Origin: Haemophilus parainfluenzae
Lineage (GTDB): Bacteria; Pseudomonadota; Gammaproteobacteria; Enterobacterales; Pasteurellaceae
Length of the DNA: 9,154 bases
Direction: 5' to 3'
NCBI GenBank assembly: GCA_018381425.1
Contig: JAGZRY010000048.1
Coordinates: 1 to 9,154, forward strand
Part shown: one piece after another, positions 6,626-9,154 of the stretch
How positions within the stretch are numbered: position 1 is the first letter of the stretch
How the letters are laid out: each line of letters opens with the position of its first letter
Notes under the pieces: generated by a model
Databases searched by the model: none
Seen by the model: only the letters and a program-made list of their open reading frames with translations
What the model was told of the DNA's origin: nothing
Position numbers and translations under genes: made by a program

Positions 6626-6654
6626 AATTTACGATTTCAAAATCCTTTTGAAAA
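6626..6654 (-). promoter_or_regulatory. Candidate promoter with internal dyad, DUF945 gene
   Basis: On the minus strand TTTTCA (6654-6649) and TAAATT (6631-6626) are 17 bp apart, each matching consensus at 4 of 6. A perfect inverted repeat, TTTCAAAA (6635-6642) and TTTTGAAA (6646-6653) around TCC, covers the spacer and -35. The match is modest in AT-rich DNA. Confidence 0.3.
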
Positions 6655-6694
6655 ATTAACCGCACTTTTCTCTTCAAAGTGCGGTCAGTTTTCC
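6651..6694 (-). terminator. adk terminator made of paired uptake sequences
   Basis: Two perfect, oppositely oriented uptake sequences (6659-6667 and 6677-6685) form the core of a stem that extends into flanking A/T runs, with one mismatch and one G:U pair. It starts a few bases after the adk stop. On the minus strand the stem is followed by TTAATTTTTC, a reasonable U-tract. It also separates adk from the downstream DUF945 gene. Confidence 0.82.
6659..6685. repeat. Inverted uptake-sequence pair after adk
   Basis: ACCGCACTT (6659-6667) and AAGTGCGGT (6677-6685), both perfect and 9 bp apart, forming the stem of the adk terminator. Confidence 0.93.
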
Positions 6695-6701
6695 ATCTTT
6701 T

Positions 6702-7405
<704 letters not shown>

Positions 7406-7426
7406 ATGATTTTGCTGTTAATTTTG

Positions 7427-7435
7427 ACCGCACTT
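7427..7435 (-). repeat. DNA uptake sequence, ampG-adk gap
   Basis: Perfect core with a CAAAATTA flank on the minus strand. It is unpaired with any second copy and lies 9 bp past the ampG stop, upstream of the adk promoter candidate. Confidence 0.93.
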
Positions 7436-7444
7436 TATTTTATT

Positions 7445-8719
7445 TTAAGCTTTTTCATTTCCTTTTTCATTCCATGGTGCTACCCAGAATAAACAAATCA
7501 TTCCTGGGATAGCGAGAAATAAACAAATCCAGAAAAAATGATAATAACCCACCGCCTTAACCAAGTAACCAGATAACATACCAAGTCCTTTACTTGGTAA
7601 AGCAGAAAGGCTGGTAAATAAAGCTAACTGAGTGGCTGTATAAAGCGGATTCGTTTCGCGAGCCATAAAGGCGACAAAGGCGGCGGTACCGAGACCAACA
7701 CCGATATATTCAGCCGCAATCACGAAGCCTAATTTCCAAAGTTCTGCAGCACCGATATGGTCAAAATGCCCAAATGCAGCCAACCAAATAAATCCACCAA
7801 TAGTAATCAATTGGATAAAACCAAATACCCACAATGCGCGATTAATGCCTAGGCGCAACATAATCACGCCCCCCACGAGACCGGCAGAAATACTTGCCCA
7901 AAGTGAGGTACTTTTTACCACCAACGCAATATGCTCTTTTTCAAAGCCCATGTCATAGACGAATTTCGTTTGTAACGTAGTAGCAAATGAATCGCCAAAT
8001 TTATACAAGAATAAAAAGAGTAAAAAACCGATCGCTTGGGCGACACCTTTGCGTTGGAAGAACTCTTTTAAAGGTATCCAAAACACCATATAGAAAGGTT
8101 GATCACGATCGACCTGTGCAATGTTTGGTTCTTTCGCTAAAAAGAGCGTCATAAATATGCCCGCTAGCATACAAAGTGCGGTCAATAAAAAGACAGTTTC
8201 CCATGGATAAATCGTCGCTAAATAAAGCGAGAGCCCGCCAGGAATTAAGCCTGCAACACGATAAGCATTAATATGGATGGTGTTCCCCAATCCTAATTCA
8301 TTATCCGTTAAAATTTCACGACGATAAGCATCGAGTACAATATCTTGTGTCGCAGAGAAAAAGGCAATAAATGTGGCAATTTTAGCCACTGTTCCCAACT
8401 GTGCTACAGGATCAAACTGACTAATCGCATAAAGCGAAATCAGCAAAATCACTTGAGAAATCAATAACCAACTACGACGACGCCCTAAAAAATGTGGGAA
8501 ATAGCGATCTAATAACGGCGCCCATAAAAACTTCAAACCATATGGCACCATCACCCCTGTCAATGCACCGATTAATTCAACGGAAAGCCCTTTATCTGTC
8601 AGCCACACTGGCAACATTTGCAATAACACGAAAAGTGGTAAACCCGAACTAAATCCAGTGAAGACACAGATCAGCATTTTGCGGGTAAATATTTGACTAG
8701 AAAGGGATTGTTCTGACAT
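7445..8719 (-). CDS. ampG: AmpG-family muropeptide permease (MFS)
   Basis: A 424-residue inner-membrane transporter of the major facilitator superfamily. AmpG imports GlcNAc-anhydroMurNAc peptides released during wall turnover for recycling. Family blocks visible are TGFSSGLPL (21-29), KFLWAPLLDRY (63-73), GRRRSW (79-84) and SATQDIVLDAYR (122-133), all close to E. coli AmpG, followed by YKFGDSFATTLQTKF and a late ALFTSLSALP block. Hydrophobic segments suggest about 12 membrane helices. E. coli AmpG is about 490 residues with two extra C-terminal helices, which are absent here; the protein ends shortly after the twelfth helix with a polar tail. The start ATG has no visible Shine-Dalgarno sequence: an uptake sequence (8721-8729) fills the position, and an in-frame stop lies just upstream. 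M15 (8677) is the only obvious alternative start and also lacks a ribosome-binding site. The gene lies between galE and adk, same strand. Confidence 0.9.
   Translation of the reverse strand: MSEQSLSSQIFTRKMLICVFTGFSSGLPLFVLLQMLPVWLTDKGLSVELIGALTGVMVPYGLKFLWAPLLDRYFPHFLGRRRSWLLISQVILLISLYAISQFDPVAQLGTVAKIATFIAFFSATQDIVLDAYRREILTDNELGLGNTIHINAYRVAGLIPGGLSLYLATIYPWETVFLLTALCMLAGIFMTLFLAKEPNIAQVDRDQPFYMVFWIPLKEFFQRKGVAQAIGFLLFLFLYKFGDSFATTLQTKFVYDMGFEKEHIALVVKSTSLWASISAGLVGGVIMLRLGINRALWVFGFIQLITIGGFIWLAAFGHFDHIGAAELWKLGFVIAAEYIGVGLGTAAFVAFMARETNPLYTATQLALFTSLSALPSKGLGMLSGYLVKAVGYYHFFWICLFLAIPGMICLFWVAPWNEKGNEKA
8174..8182 (+). repeat. DNA uptake sequence inside ampG
   Basis: Perfect AAGTGCGGT; the gene reads it as Thr180-Ala181-Leu182 in a membrane helix of AmpG. 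Confidence 0.92.
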
Positions 8720-8720
8720 A

Positions 8721-8729
8721 AAGTGCGGT
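8721..8729 (+). repeat. DNA uptake sequence abutting the ampG start codon
   Basis: Perfect AAGTGCGGT followed by TATTTTTGAGCGTATTTTA, which fits the extended motif with two A/T blocks. It ends one base from the ampG ATG and fills the usual ribosome-binding position. Confidence 0.94.
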
Positions 8730-8742
8730 TATTTTTGAGCGT

Positions 8743-8748
8743 ATTTTA
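8743..8748 (-). promoter_or_regulatory. ampG: Possible -10 box upstream of ampG
   Basis: TAAAAT on the minus strand, 24 bp upstream of the ampG ATG and just after the galE terminator hairpin, which is where an ampG promoter would be expected. No convincing -35 hexamer is found at 15-18 bp, so this is weak. Confidence 0.22.
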
Positions 8749-8762
8749 TCTGATTGAAATAT

Positions 8763-8788
8763 TAAAGGCGGAATGATACTCCGCCCAA
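8763..8788 (-). terminator. Probable galE terminator
   Basis: On the minus strand GGCGGA (8785-8780), a 7-base loop and TCCGCC (8772-8767) form a GC-rich 6-bp stem, extendable by G:U pairs, followed by TTTAATATTT. It lies 12 bp past the galE stop and upstream of ampG. The U-tract is interrupted, so termination may be partial. Confidence 0.6.
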
Positions 8789-8799
8789 CAAGAGTGAGA

Positions 8800-9154
8800 T
8801 TAATCTCTGTATCCTTTCGGATTATTTTTTTGCCAATTCCAAGTGTCTTTCATCATTTGCTCAAGACCACGTTGAGCTGTCCAATTTAACTCTTTCGCGG
8901 CGAGACTTGGATCGGAATAACATGTTGCAATATCACCAGGACGACGTGCAACAAGACGATATGGAATTTTGATATTGTTTGCTTGTTCAAACGCTTTCAC
9001 CATATCAAGCACAGAATAACCGGTACCTGTACCTAAGTTATAAATGTGTAACCCAGCGTCATTTTCATGGCGATTTAATGCTTTTAAGTGACCAATCGCT
9101 AAATCCACCACGTGGATATAATCACGTACACCTGTGCCATCATGAGTATCATAA
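8800..9154 (-). CDS. galE: UDP-glucose 4-epimerase GalE, 3' part
   Basis: C-terminal 117 codons of a short-chain dehydrogenase-type epimerase that interconverts UDP-glucose and UDP-galactose; the N-terminal NAD-binding part and catalytic YxxxK lie beyond the window. The frame is open to the edge and begins [15 protein letters not shown], the conserved GalE block near the sugar-nucleotide site. It continues with [54 protein letters not shown] and [12 protein letters not shown], matching E. coli GalE through to the normal C-terminus. The apparent start at 9111 is an internal GTG. In Haemophilus the product feeds galactose into lipooligosaccharide. A GC-rich hairpin after the stop probably ends the transcript before ampG. 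Confidence 0.96.
   Translation of the reverse strand, partial: YDTHDGTGVRDYIHVVDLAIGHLKALNRHENDAGLHIYNLGTGTGYSVLDMVKAFEQANNIKIPYRLVARRPGDIATCYSDPSLAAKELNWTAQRGLEQMMKDTWNWQKNNPKGYRD

Overview
The window looks like an ordinary chromosomal segment from a Haemophilus-type member of the Pasteurellaceae. The main clue is ten perfect copies of the 9-bp DNA uptake sequence AAGTGCGGT / ACCGCACTT plus one near copy; no Actinobacillus-type ACAAGCGGT variant was seen. Base composition is AT-rich throughout, and every protein resembles a gammaproteobacterial housekeeping family. H. influenzae, H. parainfluenzae or a close relative would fit, but species cannot be fixed from this alone. I found no insertion sequence, prophage, CRISPR array, toxin-antitoxin pair, tRNA or rRNA, and no gene-free stretch over 300 bases.

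Left half (1-4509, + strand): the 3' end of rodA, then rlpA, dacA, ybeD (UPF0250), lipB and lipA. This is the gammaproteobacterial 'rod/lip' order also known in E. coli (mrdB-rlpA-dacA-ybeD-lipB-lipA). RodA polymerises glycan strands, RlpA is a septal glycan-cleaving or glycan-binding protein, and DacA (PBP5/6 type) trims D-Ala from stem peptides. LipB attaches octanoyl groups to lipoyl domains and LipA inserts the sulfurs, so together they make protein-bound lipoate. Two intergenic hairpins matter. One is a 15-bp stem before ybeD, which competes with a hairpin that would mask the ybeD ribosome-binding site. The other is an intrinsic-terminator-like hairpin that abuts the lipA ribosome-binding site.

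Right half (4580-9154, - strand): in transcription order, the 3' end of galE (cut by the window edge), ampG (muropeptide permease), adk (adenylate kinase) and a large membrane-anchored YdgA/DUF945-family protein. lipA and the DUF945 gene converge on a bidirectional terminator built from an inverted pair of uptake sequences. A second such terminator follows adk.

No new multi-gene system is evident. The points worth a second look are small-scale: possible RNA control before ybeD and lipA, an A10 tract inside rlpA, a non-lipoprotein RlpA, an uptake sequence occupying the ribosome-binding-site position of ampG, and a DUF945 protein longer than its E. coli relative.
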